A stretch of 64,000 nt of DNA from Chamaecyparis obtusa (GCA_027943335.1 BSBK01002082.1:1186001-1250000); one strand, 5' to 3'. Numbered from the stretch's first letter, positions 35,080 to 47,032 are shown. A program made the numbers and translations. Notes: generated by a model from the letters alone, not told the origin.

Positions 35080-35880
35080 TTAAATAGTGAGCTCATGAAC
35101 AATGCTAGTATTAAATAGTGAGCTCATGAATAATGTATGATGCCCTAGTTTGCAGCCCATGAGCCATCAAGACATTTCCTCATGAAATGATCATAAACGG
35201 GGAGTACCACATAGTGAATATCAACAACAAAATAAATAAAGAGAGATCAAAATCTTCACACAATGCCTTGAAGGTAATAGAAATGATGCCCTAGCTCTCA
35301 AAGCTCGCAGGTCATCAAACATTCCAAATGAAAAGATGTAAACAATGCCAGTATTAAACAGTGAGCTCATGAACAATGTATGATTCCCTAGCTTGCAGCC
35401 TGCGAGCCATCAAAACATTTCCTCGTGAAATGATCATAAGCGGGGAGTACCACATAGTGAATATCAACAAAAAAACAAATAAAGAGAGATCAAACACTTC
35501 ACACAATGCCTTGAAGGTAATAGAAGTGATGCCCTAGCTCTCAAAGCTCACGGGTCATCAGGCATTCCAAATGATAAGATGTAAACAATGTAAGTATTAA
35601 ATAGTGAGTTCATAAACAATGTATGATGCCCTAGCTTGGAGCCCGTGAGCCATCAAGACATTTCTTCATGAAATGATCACAAACAGGGAGTACCACATAG
35701 TGAATATCAACAACAAAACAAATAAAGAGAGATCAAACACTTCACACAATGCCTTGGAGGTAATAGCAATGATGCCCTAGCTCTCAAAGCTCGTGGGTCA
35801 TCGAGCATTCCAAATGTTAATTAAGATGTAAACAATGCCACTATTAACAATGCTAAGATGTAAACAATGCCATTGAAATT
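35080..35880. repeat. direct array, 243-bp period, three units
   Basis: GATGCCCTAGCTCTCAAAGCTC occurs near 35285, 35528 and 35771, 243 bp apart, with the whole module repeated between. Same module as the arrays at 28.3 and 32-33 kb. Satellite-like structure inside a transposon. Confidence 0.8.
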
Positions 35881-36203
35881 GAGTTAATGAGAAGACAAAG
35901 CTCGAATGCCTACCTCAAGTGCCAGTGCCCTCTTCACAAATGGTGCTGACCTCTTCATGCATGCCAAATTCAAATGCCCTCTTCGCACCATGCAAAAATG
36001 TAATGTCATCTTCGCATCAGCTCTTTGAATTCACAAATTACAAATGACACTTTTTCTCTCTTTTTTTATTTATAACCAAATGGGTGTCACAATTATGACA
36101 ATATCATCGCTATTATGACACCGTTGGGGGCACTTGCAAAAAAAAATACAAAAAACATACAAAAATTGTAGTGGCGTCACAAATTGGCATCAAAATTCGA
36201 CCC

Positions 36204-36217
36204 CAAATGTTGTAGTG
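36204..36217 (-). repeat. CACTA right terminal inverted repeat
   Basis: Reverse complement CACTACAACATTTG; pairs with the left end. A second TTGTAGTGGCG about 50 bp inside (near 36166) is a possible subterminal copy. Confidence 0.85.
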
Positions 36218-36220
36218 CCT

Positions 36221-37255
36221 AGTAATGTTCTAACACTGGAAAGTCTTGTTGGTAAGCTTATTGCTTTTGAGCTTTCTAACTATGATAACTACACTGTTGC
36301 TAATGTTGAATCTGCATTCAAGTCACAAATGGTTTTTCATAAGTCTAAGAGGGAAAAGAAAAAATGTATAAGTGATAGTGACACTTCTGATGAGGAACTA
36401 GAGGATCTTGAAGCTCTTATGGTAAAAAGATTGAAAAGAGGAAAGGGCAAATATAAAGGTAAACTTCGTATCATATGTTTTTCATGTAACAAAGTTGGCC
36501 ATATAGTTGCAAGATGTCCTAATAGGAATGACAAGGATGAGGAAAGAGAAAGCAAGTACAAGGATAAGAGAGAAAATAGAGGTTACCGAAGGTACAAGGA
36601 CTAAAAGGATAAAGGTAAGAAACCTTGTTATATTGCTGAAGAAGAAATTGACACTGATAATGATGATTTTGAAATTGAAGTAGTTTATGTTGCTATGAAA
36701 GATGATTCTGATGAAGATGAGAAAACTACACTTGTTTCTTATGTGAGAAAAGGTGATAAATGAATTATTGATAGTGGTTGCTCACATCACATGACTGGTG
36801 ACAAAAGTAAATTTGAAACCCTAGATCATTACAAAGGTAGAAGTGTTAAGTTTGGTAATGATGCACCATGTCCTATAAAGGGTAAAGGATTAATTAAGCT
36901 AATTGATAAGATCACTTTTGAAAATACTTATTGGGTTGAAGGTCTTAACTATAATTTGCTAAGTGTTGCACAACTTAATAGCACTGGTTACCAAGTGGAG
37001 TTTCATCACAGAAAGGCTAAAATATTTGATGCCACTGGTGAACTAATTAGAAGTGGAGAACAAACTAGAGGTAATTTAATCTATCTAGATCTATCTGAAG
37101 AGACATGCTTGATTGCACAATTTGATGATGTATGGTTATGGCATAAGAGGCTATGTCATGTTAACTTTGACAATCTGGTAAATATTAGTAAAAAGAAGAA
37201 AGTTCGAGGTTTGCCGAGATTGAAGAAACCTGATAATGTGATGTGCAAACAATGC
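36221..37255 (+). pseudogene. E2 gag C-terminus, zinc knuckle, protease and GAG-pre-integrase
   Basis: Continues the E2 gag frame after the CACTA. Shows LTLESLVGKLIAFELS, a basic linker, the knuckle CFSCNKVGHIVARC (CCHC, 36477 on), then IIDSGCSHHMTGD (aspartic protease DSG) and WLWHKRLCHVNFDNLV (GAG-pre-integrase HxxxH region). Stops: TAA at 36602, TGA at 36762 where W is expected before IIDSG, and TAG at 37256 where Q is expected. Otherwise one frame. Confidence 0.85.
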
Positions 37256-37956
37256 TAGCTGGGGCAAATGACAAAGTCTAGTTTCAAGAGAAAGATTTTT
37301 ACTTCTGAAAATGCTTTAGATTTGGTTCATACTGACCTTTGTGGACCTATGGGTGTACAAAGCTATTGTGGTGCTAAATACTTTATTCTGTTTGTTGATG
37401 GTTACACTAGGATGATGACTATAATGTTTTTAAAAGAAAAATATGATGCATTTCAATTGTTTAAATGGAATTTGGATAAGGTTGGAAAAGAAACAAGTAG
37501 AAACTTGAAATGCTTGAGATCTAACCAAGGTGGAGAGTTTATATCAAATGAGTTCAATCTATTTTTCAATGATAGAAGAATCAATAGACAAATGTCTACA
37601 CCTAGAACACCTCCACAGAATGGTATAGCTGAGAGAAGAAACAAATCTATCATGGATTGTGCAAGGACACTAATGATTGAGAAAAATGATCAGGAAAGCA
37701 AAGAGAACTTGTAAATTATAGATATTTTGTCTATATAGAAGAAGGAAAGGTGAGTAACACACTTGCACCTGATGCAGAGTCATAGGTAAGCAATGCTGAG
37801 CATCAGCAAGATACTGTTGAGCATTAGGAGGATGCTGCCGAGCACCAGGAGGAGGATGCCAAACATTAGGAAGAGGCTACCGAGAAATCAGAGGCTAAAC
37901 CTAATAATCTTACTGATGAACCTAAAGAGCAAGGAGAAAAGAAATCTGAACCTACT
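37256..37956 (+). pseudogene. E2 integrase, truncated, plus linker
   Basis: TKSSFKRKIF, DLVHTDLCGPMGV (first catalytic D), SNQGGEFISNEF (second, D changed to N) and TPPQNGIAERRNKS (E) are present. After LMIEKN (about 37690) the C-terminal half seen in E4 is missing and an unrelated short junction follows. A Glu-rich linker with EHQ/EEA repeats then leads to RT. Truncation looks like an internal deletion. Confidence 0.8.
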
Positions 37957-39238
37957 TTGGCACCATATGTAAGAAGACATCACAAGCCTGAGAAAATCAT
38001 TGGAGATAAAGAAACTGGAGTTTTGACCAGAAGCAAGTTGAAATATCCTACATGTTTATTGTGTGAGTTTGAGCCTAAGACAACAAGGGAGGCATTAGAA
38101 AATGAAGATTGGATTCAAGCTATGAATGAGGAAATAGACAAATAGAAAAGAATGATACCTGGACTCTGGTGTCAAGACCAAAAAACAAAAATGTCATTGG
38201 AACAAAATGGGTATTCAGAAACAAGCTTAACGAACATGGACAAATCAAAAAGAACAAAGAAAGGCTAGTATGCAAGGGTTATGCACAAGAAGAAGGAATA
38301 GACTATGGGGAGACATTGAGAAACCTGAAGGATTTATTGATCCAAACAAGAGAAATATGGTTTGCAAGCTGAACAAGGCACTTCATGGATTGAAGAAAGC
38401 CCCCAGAGTATGGTATGAGAGGTTGCACAATTACTTGATATAGATTGGATTTTCAAGAACAAATGACAACAAAAATTTGTACATGAAAGATGAAGAAGGT
38501 AAAGGGATTTTGTTAGCTAAAATTTTTGTAGATGATATCATATTTGGAGGACAAGATGCCCTGTGTAAGAAATTTTCAAATGAGATGCAAACTGAGTTTT
38601 AGATGTCTATGTTTGGTGAGATAAAATTCTTTGTTGGTTTGGAAGTCTATCAAATGGAAAAAGGTATTTTTATCACACAATCTAAATATGTCAAAGAGAT
38701 ACTAAAAACCTTTGGTATGGAGGATTCAAGGCCAGTAAGGACTCCCGTGGCTATTGGATAGAAACTGTCTAAAAATGATGATACTGCTGAAGTAAACCAA
38801 ACTCTGTATAGATCCATGATTGGAAAGCTACAATATGCTATTCACAAAAGACCAGATATAGCTCTAGCAATTGGGATTATGGAAAGATTATCTACCAATC
38901 CTAAGGAAAGTTATATGATGGCTGTGAAGAGAATATTGAGATATTTGAAAGGGACAGAAGACTATGGACTGTATTAAAAGAAGCATGAGAAATTTGGACT
39001 GAGAGTCTACACTAATGCAGACTAGGTAGGAAATTTTGATGACAAAAAAAGTACTAGTGGTGGAGCTTTCTTTCTTGGACAGAGATTAGTTTCCTGGACA
39101 AGCAAGAAACAAAATTGTATTTCCCAATCTACAGCGAAAGCTAAGTATGTAGCAGCTGCAGTGAACTGTTCAAATCTAGTATGGATTAAGCAATTGTTGA
39201 AAGGCATGAAAGAGGAGATCATTGAACCAGTTGTCATA
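37957..39238 (+). pseudogene. E2 reverse transcriptase and RNase H, internally deleted
   Basis: PYVRRHHKPEKIIG, LTRSKLKYPTC, KNKNVIGTKWVFRNKLN and [12 protein letters not shown] open the RT. About 165 bp with the QMDVKSxFLNG block (present in E4) are then missing at 38313-38318. CKLNKALHGLKKAPRVWYERL, KIFVDDIIFGG (the RT catalytic DD, here FVDD), DSRPVRTP and the RNase H part (GAFFLGQRLVSWTSKKQNC) follow in a shifted frame with several stops. E3 interrupts it at TCATA (39234-39238). Confidence 0.85.
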
Positions 39239-39899
39239 TGTTAGGAATAAGGTGTCTCAACCTTGGATAATTCCTATTCTTATTATTTGTTTTGTAAAAT
39301 GTATTTCTTGCAAATAATGTAATTAAGTGTGAGTGTACATGTCTAGTTGGCATGTTGATGTGTCACTCTACTTGATGTGTCGGCATCTTGAATTGTGTGT
39401 AAGGAGATCATGGATGAAATGGTTATGATGGATTCTTATGACACGTAAGAGCTATGTCTGGAAGATTCAATGACAGGTGAAGACATGTGGCAATTGATAA
39501 AAATTTGCCCTAAAAAATGAAGCGCATGATATAAGCATTTTTTAGGGTTGCGAAGATAGGAGAAGTTAGTGTATTGTTGAAACATTTTATGTTGCCGCGA
39601 TTTGTCTTCAAGAATTGGAAAATCTTCTGAAAGAACTTGCATTGTAAGTGTATTGTAAACTGTAATAGTTTTGATTAATACACTGTGCAAGTTTTGGAGT
39701 GCTGGGGTTTTTACTGAAAGGTTTCCCTAGGGTAAATCATTGTGTCATTCTCTATTTTCTGTATGCATGGTATATGGCTGCAATATCATTGTTAAAGTAG
39801 TTAATGAATCTGAAATTGTAAGGATTTAAAAGAATTTGCACAATACTTTCCTTTAGAGATTAGTTTAGGAAGCTATTTTCGCACCTGAGTTTCCTTACA
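39239..39899 (+). repeat. E3 5' LTR (661 bp)
   Basis: Near-identical to the 3' LTR apart from scattered, mostly transition differences and about 80 bp missing around 39500-39515 (present at 44345-44430). Confidence 0.9.
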
Positions 39900-40017
39900 A
39901 GTGGTATTATAGCCTGATCAACTTTTGATCCTAGTTGTTGGGTAGGGTTTTTTGAGCTAATCTCAAGTTGAGTGGGAGTTTTATGCAGAGCATTCTGAAT
40001 CTTATTTGTAGATTGAG

Positions 40018-43000
40018 ATGGAAAGTTCCTCATACAGTAGAATGGAGGTGGAGAAATTTAATGGCACTAATTTTGAGTTGTGGAAACTCAAGATGGAAGA
40101 CATGCTTGAAGATCATGATCTATGGGAGGCTACTTCACTTGATGTGAAACCTGCAGCGATATCTCAAACAGATTGGGAGATCAAGGATCAAAAGGCTAAG
40201 GGTCTCATCAGACTTTGTCTAGCAGATTTCATTCTTCTGAATGTTCTTGATGAGACTATTGCAAATTCTTTGTGGAAATGGTATCAGGCCAAATCTCTGG
40301 TGAATAAGTTGTTCCTGAGAAAGAAGTTGTATTCTTTACGAATGAAGGAAGGTGGATCTGTAATTGATCATCTCAATGCATTCAATTTATTGATTGTATA
40401 GTTGGCATCATCTGGTGCCAAGATCAAGGAGGAGGATCATTGTATGACCCTTCTTTGTTCCTTACTGGATTCATGGGACCATCTTGTGATGGCTCTCGGA
40501 AGTACTATAGTCACATTTCCTATGGATGATGTGGTGTCTTCGCTGCTATTTAAGGAGATGCAAAGAAAGACTTCGGATTCATCTAAGGAAGCCCTTTTTG
40601 TTCACGGGAGATCCAATGACAAAGGAAAGAAAAATGACAACAAGTCAAAGAAGGGTAGATCTAAATCCTGTGGGAGTTCTAAGACTCCTAGAAAGTCCAA
40701 GGCAAAATGTTGGAACTGTGATAAATCTGGGCACTTCCGGAAGGACTGCAAAGAACCAAAGAAGAAGAAGAAAGGCTCAGATTCAGCTTCCAAAAAATTT
40801 CAAGAAGATGGAGATGCTTTTATTGTAGCTTTGGCAGCCCATGCATCTGATGATGTGTGGTTGGTAGACTCGGGTGCTTCTTTTCACATGACCTCTCATT
40901 GAAACTGGTTCTCAAAATATAAAGAGTTTGATGGTGGAAAGGTGTACTTGGGTGATGATTCTCACCTAAAGATAGTTGGACGCGGAAGGGTCACTATCAG
41001 ATTTCCTGATGGATGAGTAAAGGGAATCAATGGAGTTATGCACATTTCAAGTTTGGCACGAAACCTATTATTTGTAAGTATGCTGAATGATGTAGGTGTG
41101 TAGGTTGTTTTTTTGAAAGAAGGATGCAAGATGATGAGAGGATCGATAGTGCTTGTGAGGGGTGCTAGGAGAGGTACCTTATTTCAACTAGATGCATGTA
41201 TTCCTCTATGTAATAGTTCTTCATCCTCACCATCTAAAGGAGAAGTGAAGAAGTCTATGGTTATTGGTTCCGATGGCAGTGCAAACACTTTGGAAGGTAA
41301 GCTTCATGTAGAAAAGACAGTGTTGTGGCATATGAGATTTGGCCACATTGGTGAAAATGGTCTCAGAACCCTGAAAAATAAAAACCTCATTAAGGGGTTA
41401 AATGATTTTAATCTTGAGTTTGAATTCTACGAACATTGTGTCTATGGTAAACAAAATCATGTTCAGTTTTACTCTAGTTCTCACAAATCTTCTGATGTTT
41501 TGGATCTTATTCATTTTGATGTATTTGGTCCTGTAAAAGTTCCTTCGATCTCCAAGTCTATATTTTTTGTATCTTTCATAAATGATTATAGTAGGACTTA
41601 GATTTATTTCCTTAAAAGTAAGACACAAGTCTTCAGTCGGTTCAAAGAATTTAAAGCTCTTGTAGAGAATCAGACTAGTAAGAAGATTAAGTGTGTGAGA
41701 ACTGACAATGGTGGTGAGTTTTGCTCGGCAGAGTTTGAATAGTTCTGTAAAGAACAAGGTATCAAGAGGCATAAGACAACTCCTTACACCCCACAAAAAA
41801 ATGGAGTTGTAGAGAGAATGAACAGGACACTGATGGAGAAGGCTAGGAGTATGCTTAGTGGAGCTGGTTTAGAACAAAAGTTTTGGGCGGAAGCTGTGGC
41901 CACTGCTTGCTCTCTGGTTAACAGATCTCCTACATTAGCTCTTGTTGGTAAGACACCCATGGAGGTGTGGTTTGGTAAGAAGCCTTCAATTAGACATCTT
42001 TGTGTTTTTGGTTGTGAAGCTTATGCACATGTTCCAAAGGAGAAAAGATCTAAGTTGGAAAACAAAGTTGTCAAATGTATTTTCATCGGATACAATGTTG
42101 GTGTGAAAGGATACAAGCTTTGGGATCCTGTGACTAGTAAGGTGTTGTATAGTAGAAATGTTATTTTCAGAGAGCTAACATCTTCTCCCATTGCGCTACA
42201 ACCAGATGAAAAAGAAAAGGAAAAAGATGTTCAGTTGCCTCCTACCCCTGAGAAGAGTGAACAAAGAGACCATGTTGGGCCTAATGATGAGGAGAGCTCT
42301 AGCAGCTCTGATAGTTTGGAAGAAGAGGAAGAACAACCTCAACCTTAGCCCTTGAGGAGATCCACGAGAGAAAGAAAGCAACCAGAAAGGTTTGGTTATT
42401 CTATTTTAGATTTCAGTTGTGCCTTTGCTTTGATTACTAACACTGATGAGCCTAGATCTGTGAAAGAGGCTTTGGGCATGGAAGATGCAGGTTCCTGGAT
42501 TGAGGCTATGGATGATGAGATGGCTTCATTGGATAAAAAAAAAACTTGGGACCTTGTACCTTTGCCTAAAGGGAGAAAATCTATTGGCTGTAAATGGGTG
42601 TTCAAGAAGAAATTCTATGCAGATGGCAGTGTTGAAAGGTACAAAGCTAGATTGGTTGCAAATGGGTATTCACAGGTAGAGGGAATAGATTATGGTGAAA
42701 TATTCTCTCATGTTACAAAGTTGACATCCATTAGATTTTTGTTATGTCTTGCTGTATCATATGATTTAGAGATAGAACAGATGGATGTGAAGACAACTTT
42801 CCTTCATGGTGATTTGGAGGAAGAGATTTATATGTCACAGCCTGAGCACTACATTGTTAAAGGTAAAGAATCCTTAATTTGTAGATTAAAGAAATCTCTA
42901 TATGGTTTGAAGCAATCTCCTAGGATGTGGTACCTTAAGTTTGATGCCTTTGTGTTGTCAATTGGATTTGTAAGATTGAAATTAGATCATTGTGTTTATT

Positions 43001-44028
43001 TCAGAGTTGAAAATGATCTCCTTCTTATTGTTGCATTATATGTTGATGATATGTTCTTGTTTGGGAAGGGTAAGGGTATGATTTTTGATTTTAAGTCTCA
43101 GTTGTCAGCATAGTTTGAGATGAAAGATCTTGGGGTAGAAAAGTACATCTTGGGTATGGAAATTAGTAGAGACAGGTCTAATAGAAAACTTTGGTTGAGT
43201 TAGAGTAAGTATGTGAAGTCTGTGTTGAACAGGTTTAACATGGTAGATTGTAGACCACTATGTGTTCCTATTTTTGTGGGAATAACGTTATCTATAGATG
43301 ATTGTCCAAAATATCCTAGTGAGGTGGAGGACATGAGTAGAGTACCTTATGATAGTGTAGTTGGCAGTCTTATGTATGCTATGGTCTGTACTAGACCAGA
43401 CATTACCCAAGCAGTGGGAGTCCTGAGTCAGTTTATGGCTAACCCTGGATAGATACATTGGGATGCAGTTAAGTGAGTATTCAGATATTTGAGGGGTACA
43501 TCAGATTACTCCATATGTTACCATGGTAACTCTTCTAGATCTCTGCATTTAGTTTGTATTCATGGGTTTGTGGATTCAAATTGGGCAGGTGATATTGATA
43601 GCAGGAGATCCACCAGTGCTTATGTGTTCACTATGTTTGGTGGTGCTATCAGTTGGATGAGTAAGTGACAACCTGTGGTTGCTTTGTCCACTGTAGAAGC
43701 TGAGTACATGGCTACTACTCATGCTTGTAAGGAAGCCATTTGGCTTAAGAGATTGTGTTCTGATGTTGGTGTTGATGCAGAAAAAATTACTATTTGGTGT
43801 GACAGTCAGAGTGCTATTTGCCTTGCGAAGAATCCAACTTTTCATGCTAGAACAAAGCACATTGATGTGCAGTTTCACTTTGTGAGAGATATGGTGGAAG
43901 ATGGAATGGTAAATTTGGAGAAGGTAGATACTGTGAAGAATGTTGCAGATGCATTAATGAAACCAGTGGGCACTGAGAAGTTCAGATGGTGTTTAGAGTC
44001 TATGGGCCTTTTGACCTATAGTGGTTAG
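40018..44028 (+). pseudogene. E3 copia gag-pol polyprotein with nonsense mutations only
   Basis: From ATG 40018 to TAG 44026-44028 a single frame of about 1336 codons holds all copia domains. In order: gag (KFNGTNFELWKLKMEDML), knuckle CWNCDKSGHFRKDC (40708), protease WLVDSGASFHM, GAG-pre-integrase LWHMRFGHIG, integrase (HFDVFGPV, RTDNGGEF, NGVVERMNR), RT (KWVFKKKF, QMDVKTTFLHGDLEEE, YVDDMFLFG) and RNase H (VDSNWAGD, STVEAEYMA). Twelve premature stops lie at 40399, 40900, 41014, 41101, 41599, 41740, 42346, 43111, 43201, 43450, 43474 and 43666. All are TAG or TGA. No frameshift seen. The integrase zinc region also lost a cysteine (FYEHC). Confidence 0.93.
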
Positions 44029-44078
44029 TTCCTGTTATGTTCCTGTTGCTCTTACAAGGTGTTTGACAAGTGGGAGAA

Positions 44079-44818
44079 TGTTAGGAATAAGGTGTCTCAA
44101 CCTTGGATAATTCCTATTCTTATTATTTATTTTGTAAAATTTATTTCTTGCAAATAATGTAATTAAGTGTGAGTGTACATGTCTAGTTGGCATGTTGATG
44201 TGTCACTCCACTTGATGTGTCAGCATCTTGAATTATGTGTAAGGAGATCATGGCTGAAATGGTTATGATGAATTCCTATGACACGTAAGAGCTATGTCTA
44301 GAAGATTCAATGATAGGTGAGGACATGTGGCAACTGGTAAAATTGAGTATTGTACACTCTTCCCCAATCGTGTTCCTATTTTCTCAGAGAATGGTAAAAC
44401 CCTAATACGACTATCTTTGGAGGTTTCCCTAAAAAAGGAAGCGCATGATATAAGCATTTTTTAGGGTTACAAAGATAGGAGAAGTTAGTGTATTGTTGAA
44501 ACATTTTATGCTGCCACGATTTGTCTTCAAGAGTTGGAAAATCTTCTGAAAGAACTTGCATTGCAAGTGTATTGTAAACTGTAATAGTTTTGATTAATAC
44601 ACTATGCAGGTTTTGGAGTGTTGGGGTTTTTACCGAAAGGTTTCCCCAAGGTAAATCATTGTGTCATTCTCTATTTTCTGTATGCATGGTATATGGATGC
44701 AATATCATTGTTAAAGTAGTTAATGAATCTGAAATTGTAAGGATTTAAAAGAATTTGCACAATACTTTCCTTTAGAGATTAGTGTAGGAAGCTGTTTCTA
44801 CACCTGAGTTTCCTTACA
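44079..44818 (+). repeat. E3 3' LTR (740 bp)
   Basis: TGTTAGGAATAAGG...CTTACA, followed by TCATA and the resumed E2 RNase H frame. Confidence 0.9.
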
Positions 44819-44823
44819 TCATA

Positions 44824-45063
44824 TACTGTGACAACACAAGTGCTATCAACATATCAAAGAATCTAGTAATGCACACAAAGACCAAACATATTGCTATCAA
44901 GTATCATTACTTGAGGGAATTGGTACAAGATAAAGAGGTGAGAATGGAATATGTGAATACAAAGGAACAACTAGTAGACATATTCACGAAAGCTTTACCC
45001 AAGGATGCTCATGAATATCTTAGAGGTAAATTAGGGGTGCTTCCCCTAACTGAGGCTTCCTAG
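44824..45063 (+). pseudogene. E2 RNase H, C-terminal end
   Basis: YCDNTSAINISKNLVMHTKT, KHIAIKYHYLRELVQDK and LVDIFTKALPKDAHEYL close the copia polyprotein and stop at 45061-45063. The frame is the one interrupted by E3 at 39238. 45064-45536 is the 3' untranslated region, with several purine tracts (GTCAAAGAGGGAGAGAT near 45284). Confidence 0.88.
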
Positions 45064-45536
45064 TTAAGCTAGGACCACTACATCAAATGTGCTACACGGA
45101 GTATCTGACAAGTTTGATGCAGAAAAGGTCACACTTTAGGAGCGGCCTAGAGTTGTGAAAAGTACAAAAAAGCTGATAATCAATCATAAGCAAGATGACA
45201 GAGGGAGAAATATTGTTACTGAACTGACAAGATGACATCTACATCTGAAAGATGAAAGTTCTAGATACTACTTTGGCATTATTGTCAAAGAGGGAGAGAT
45301 TTAGATGAAAACACATAAAAGAGGAAGTAATTTAGAGAATCAGAAGAAAAGAGACACATAAAAATATTCAAAGGGAGTAACTATGTGGACGGTCATGCAA
45401 GCTAGGCTAAGTGATTCAGAATCAGAATGAAGCTAAGGATATTAAAAATATTTATGATGAAATGACAAAGTTTTGGATTGGTTGGTGAATCATGTGTTAG
45501 TCATATGGTGTTGCCATCAATGCCAAAGAGAGAGAT

Positions 45537-47027
45537 TGTTGGAAACTACAATTGAAGCAATTATTGTATTGTCATTGATGTCAAACCTTAACTGGTAAGA
45601 TAGTTTCTATCTAAGAAAGTACTATATCTATTGATTGATGAGAAGGATTAGGGTAAGGATGATAACAATAGAACCTAGAGAAAGGTTGAATTATTTGATA
45701 CTTCAAATGAGTACTTGATTATGTGGCATAATGATAAGATGATGTATTATTTATCTAAGTAAGAAGCAAGACTAAACAAGTAGGCTTAACCGAGCAAAAG
45801 TGAAGAAATCTAGTTTAAGCCGAGTGATGTTAGTGTTGATTGAGAGCCAGTATATGCTGAGTAAATTCAGTGTTGATTGAACACTAGTTTATTGCAGAGT
45901 GACAACATTAGCTGAGGGAGATAGTTTGAAGAGATGACCAAGCTACATAGTGATGAATGAGGAGTTGAACACAGTATTAACCGAGTGTCAACAATTTACA
46001 TTTGAGGAAGAATTCAGATTCCTAGCTAACTTAGTTGAATTCTTGGATTATGTAAATCATGTTGACTTTATTAATTGAGTGTATGGAGAATTTAATGCAC
46101 GGTAAACCATTTTATTGTGATTTCAATAAAGAGATTGAAGATGTTTCTAGAAGGATGGATGAAGAACATGAATGTTGGAAGGATTCGATGAATCCAACCT
46201 AAACCTAAGATCTACGGAGGATATTAAGTGGAAAAATATGGATCTACCTATTGAAGAGGTATAAAGGAAAACCTAAGTGTGAGGTTAAAGAAGTATGCTG
46301 GAGTTGTTGATGTTATTGACTGATAAGTCTAAGCAGAAAGGCTGAAGGTGAAGGAGTTGATCAAAGTTGTGATTGCTTGAAGTGAATTTTGAGCAGATCA
46401 GTGATGGACATGGAATTGGAACTCATTCAGTAAGCCAACATATATGTGTGAATTGGATCTGTTATGTGAAAAGTGAGTTGTATGTTTTTCAGATCAGATA
46501 CTATTGCTACTTTCTAACCATTGTATCAGTCTAAATCCTTTAATCAAGGTTGACCTAACAGTCATTGTTTAAATCCTTTAATGAAGGTTGCATTCTGATG
46601 GAATGTACTTAAGTCCTCTAAAAAGGCTCACTCCTAACAGGGTGGTTGAAATCCTTTAATAGGGTCACACCTAGCGGTGTGTTTGTAAACCATTGACAGG
46701 GTTGGCTTTTCACAGAGCTCACTTCAGAAGAGTGAAAATATTAGTAACATGTTACAAAGTGGTTTTTCCCAAATTGGGTTTCCACTATAAATCCTAGTGT
46801 CATACTTGTGTGGATGTTTTGGTGTGAACATTTCTATGTTTTGCAAGTTAAATACTATTGGATAGTGGACTGCATTGTTATATGTTTCTAGCATACATTA
46901 TTTAATGACCGAGTAGTGTTGGTGATTAGATTTGAGATTGTTGAAGTGTTTAAAATTTCAATTGATACATCTGGACCAAAGAACAATTGATTCACCCCCC
47001 TCTTTGTTTTTCTAAATCATATTGACA
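45537..47027 (+). repeat. E2 3' LTR (1491 bp)
   Basis: Matches 18284-19733 end to end; longer by about 40 bp after CCTTAAC. Same CCGAG-type motif cluster and AAATCCTTTAA-type repeats. Confidence 0.88.
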
Positions 47028-47032
47028 AAGAT

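Larger units (their letters stand above)
20325..36217 (-). mobile_element. 15.9-kb CACTA (En/Spm-type) DNA transposon inside E2 gag
   Basis: Left end CACTAGTACATTTG (20325-20338) and right end CAAATGTTGTAGTG (36204-36217) are imperfect terminal inverted repeats with the CACTA signature. A 3-bp duplication CCT (20322-20324, 36218-36220) is the size this superfamily makes. Gene-bearing strand is minus, so the right end is 5'. Contents from 5' to 3': a repeat-rich 9.7-kb region with arrays in both orientations, a SET-domain/Transposase_24-like gene (about 26500-22750), then a subterminal region with a 300-bp foldback. No TNP2-like transposase frame was found, so it is probably non-autonomous or decayed. 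Confidence 0.85.
39239..44818 (+). mobile_element. E3, complete copia element inside E2
   Basis: 5580 bp, TGTTAGGAATAAGG...TTTCCTTACA, flanked by a perfect 5-bp duplication TCATA (39234-39238, 44819-44823). LTRs 39239-39899 and 44079-44818. Primer-binding site TGGTATTATAGCCTGA from 39903, polypurine GTGGGAGAA before 44079. One full-length gag-pol frame with point stops only. The youngest-looking coding region in the stack. Confidence 0.92.
18284..47027 (+). mobile_element. E2, Sirevirus-like copia element, interrupted by a CACTA and by E3
   Basis: Starts TGTTGGAAACTACAATTG and ends ATATTGACA. Flanked by GAGAT (18279-18283) and AAGAT (47028-47032), a duplication with one mismatch inside the E1 LTR. 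5' LTR 18284-19733, 3' LTR 45537-47027. Primer-binding site TTGGTATTTGAGCTG at 19735. Polypurine tract CCAAAGAGAGAGAT before 45537. Polyprotein order gag, protease, integrase, RT, RNase H (copia). Removing the CACTA and E3 leaves an element of about 7.3 kb. Confidence 0.85.

Noticed and set aside
28260..35880. CRISPR-like regular repeats
   Set aside because: Units are about 243 bp, without short repeats and unique spacers, in plant transposon DNA.
20338..36203. TNP2-type CACTA transposase
   Set aside because: Looked for on both strands; no frame with the expected transposase or DUF4216/4218-like blocks was found.
40399..43668. Stop-codon suppression or recoding in E3
   Set aside because: Twelve stops scattered through all domains, mostly at expected Q/W/R codons, are better explained by mutation; the context shows no conserved readthrough signal.
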